Below are positions 63,205 through 64,000 of a DNA stretch of 64,000 nt, one piece after another. This stretch comes from Methylovirgula sp. HY1 (GTDB lineage Bacteria > Pseudomonadota > Alphaproteobacteria > Rhizobiales > Beijerinckiaceae). The translations under genes and the position numbers were made by a program. Numbering within the stretch: the first letter of the stretch is position 1; each line of letters begins with the position of its first letter. The DNA is taken from the NCBI RefSeq assembly GCF_019343105.1, contig NZ_CP073764.1, positions 248,001-312,000 on the forward strand, written 5' to 3'. The notes beneath the pieces were generated by a model. It was not told the DNA's origin and did not search any database. It was given only the letters and a program-made list of their open reading frames with translations.

Positions 63205-64000
63205 TCACGATAAGCCTCGCCACATGACCATGTTGCCTGGAGGTGGATCGTTTGCACGAGCAAGATAGCCGCCAAGCCTCGCAATCTTAATGAGGTAATG
63301 AGAAAGCGTCTTTCGTCGTCGTTCGGTATCGGCTTTGTCCTTGACGATATGATCGAGCAATTCGATTTCCGTCTCAGTGAACGCAATTGTTGGTGACGCC
63401 TTTGGATCTGTACGGTTGAGCATCGTCATCCAAAACACGCGCCAGCTCACGATGCAAAAGACCGAGATCAGATTTGCCAGTCTGTCGGCGGTCCTCAGTT
63501 TTGACTCCTCGGCCTTGCAGCCAGATTTGAGGATCTTGTGGAATACCTCGAGCTTCCACCGCAAGGCATACCATGCAAGCTTCTCAACTGCATCTTTACG
63601 CGAGTTCACCGGAAGGTCGGTCAAGAGTTTCCAGTCAATCCTCTTTCTGTTCTTAGGCTCACCACGCTCCTTTGCATGGATCACCGTCAAATTCAGCGCG
63701 GGATATCGTTTCTGCTTTCCAATTGGCGGCAGAATGCGAATTCTGCGATATCGAATTTCCAGAACGGCCTCGTCGCGATCGCCTCGCTCGTCCCTGACCT
63801 CGATGCGATGCAGACCCTTGACCGCGACCTCGTCCATTTCGTCGACAACGGTGTGATCCCCGTTCCCGGCAAGGCGATTGGTTTGGGTTCTCACCAGGAA
63901 ATGCGTTCCGACCTTCTGCGCCGTGCAAAATAGTTCATAGATGTCGCTCTCCCGATCGCCGATATGAATGCACCGGCCGGGATCGTCCAGAAGTCCGGTA
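63205..64000 (-). mobile_element. IS4-family transposase (5' truncated by window edge)
   Basis: The minus-strand frame is open through the right edge. It shows the IS4/Tn5 features: IHIGDRESDIYELF (one of the catalytic Asp motifs) and the YREK signature in WYALRWKLEVFHKILK. The first visible start (GTG, 63894) is internal, because the frame reads on to 64000. GC is lower than in the neighbours. Its terminal inverted repeats and the other half lie outside the window. Confidence 0.85.

Noticed and set aside
1-64000. CRISPR array, rRNA, tRNA genes
   Set aside because: Repeats are dispersed without regular spacers, and no tRNA or rRNA signature was recognised by eye; a covariance-model search would be decisive.

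Overview
The window reads as chromosome from a high-GC alphaproteobacterium of the order Hyphomicrobiales (Rhizobiales), probably near Beijerinckiaceae. The inference rests on a MucR/Ros regulator, a LexA-type GAAC-N7-GAAC box in front of an imuA-imuB-dnaE2 cassette, a DivJ-like kinase, alphaproteobacterial families such as TIGR02301, DUF1491, DUF1499 and DUF5330, formate-tetrahydrofolate ligase (one-carbon metabolism), and many dispersed palindromic repeats of the kind seen in this order. Most of the window is core chromosome. No rRNA, tRNA or CRISPR array was recognised.

Layout. 1-10 kb: the end of an AAA+ ATPase, 3-methyladenine glycosylase (tag), YgfZ, dihydroorotase, small conserved genes, a NUDIX hydrolase, pdxH (TTG start), a surface lipoprotein, a DnaJ-like cochaperone, and an ECF sigma/anti-sigma pair. 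10-17 kb: fabI, a 1355-residue Pls/PosA-type single-module peptide synthetase with six membrane segments (a possible homopoly-amino-acid synthase), and aroC. 17-25 kb: an orphan efflux adaptor with an abnormal tail, then the SOS mutasome operon imuA-imuB-dnaE2, which carries four palindromic repeat elements read through in frame. 25-31 kb: a cold-shock gene, bioA divergent from bioF-bioD, a CLC chloride channel and a metallo-beta-lactamase-fold hydrolase.

31-45 kb: DUF1499 protein, Tat-exported phosphoesterase, L,D-transpeptidase, histone-deacetylase-like hydrolase, a ribBA whose cyclohydrolase half has lost its zinc motif, NAGPA-like protein, ParB-like protein, a DivJ-like kinase overlapping a peptidoglycan-binding protein gene, DUF5330, SufE, a MucR homologue lacking the usual zinc ligands, and an eroded transposase. 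45-64 kb: oligopeptidase B-type peptidase, Fe superoxide dismutase, chemoreceptor, murJ, formate-THF ligase, aqpZ, a toxin-antitoxin locus with an internally deleted PIN toxin, an M20 dipeptidase with a duplicated 3' scrap, DUF1491, a DUF1254/DUF1214 pair, PBP1a, and an IS4-family transposase running off the right edge.

The most unusual feature is the repeat biology. One family (about 70-150 bp, core AGCG-TTTTCCGATCGG...) is scattered between genes and sometimes carries nested perfect 20-24 bp palindromes around TCGGATATATCCGA. A second family (CCCTCTCCC...GGGAGAGGG type, plus relatives) sits both between genes and inside the reading frames of the mutasome operon.
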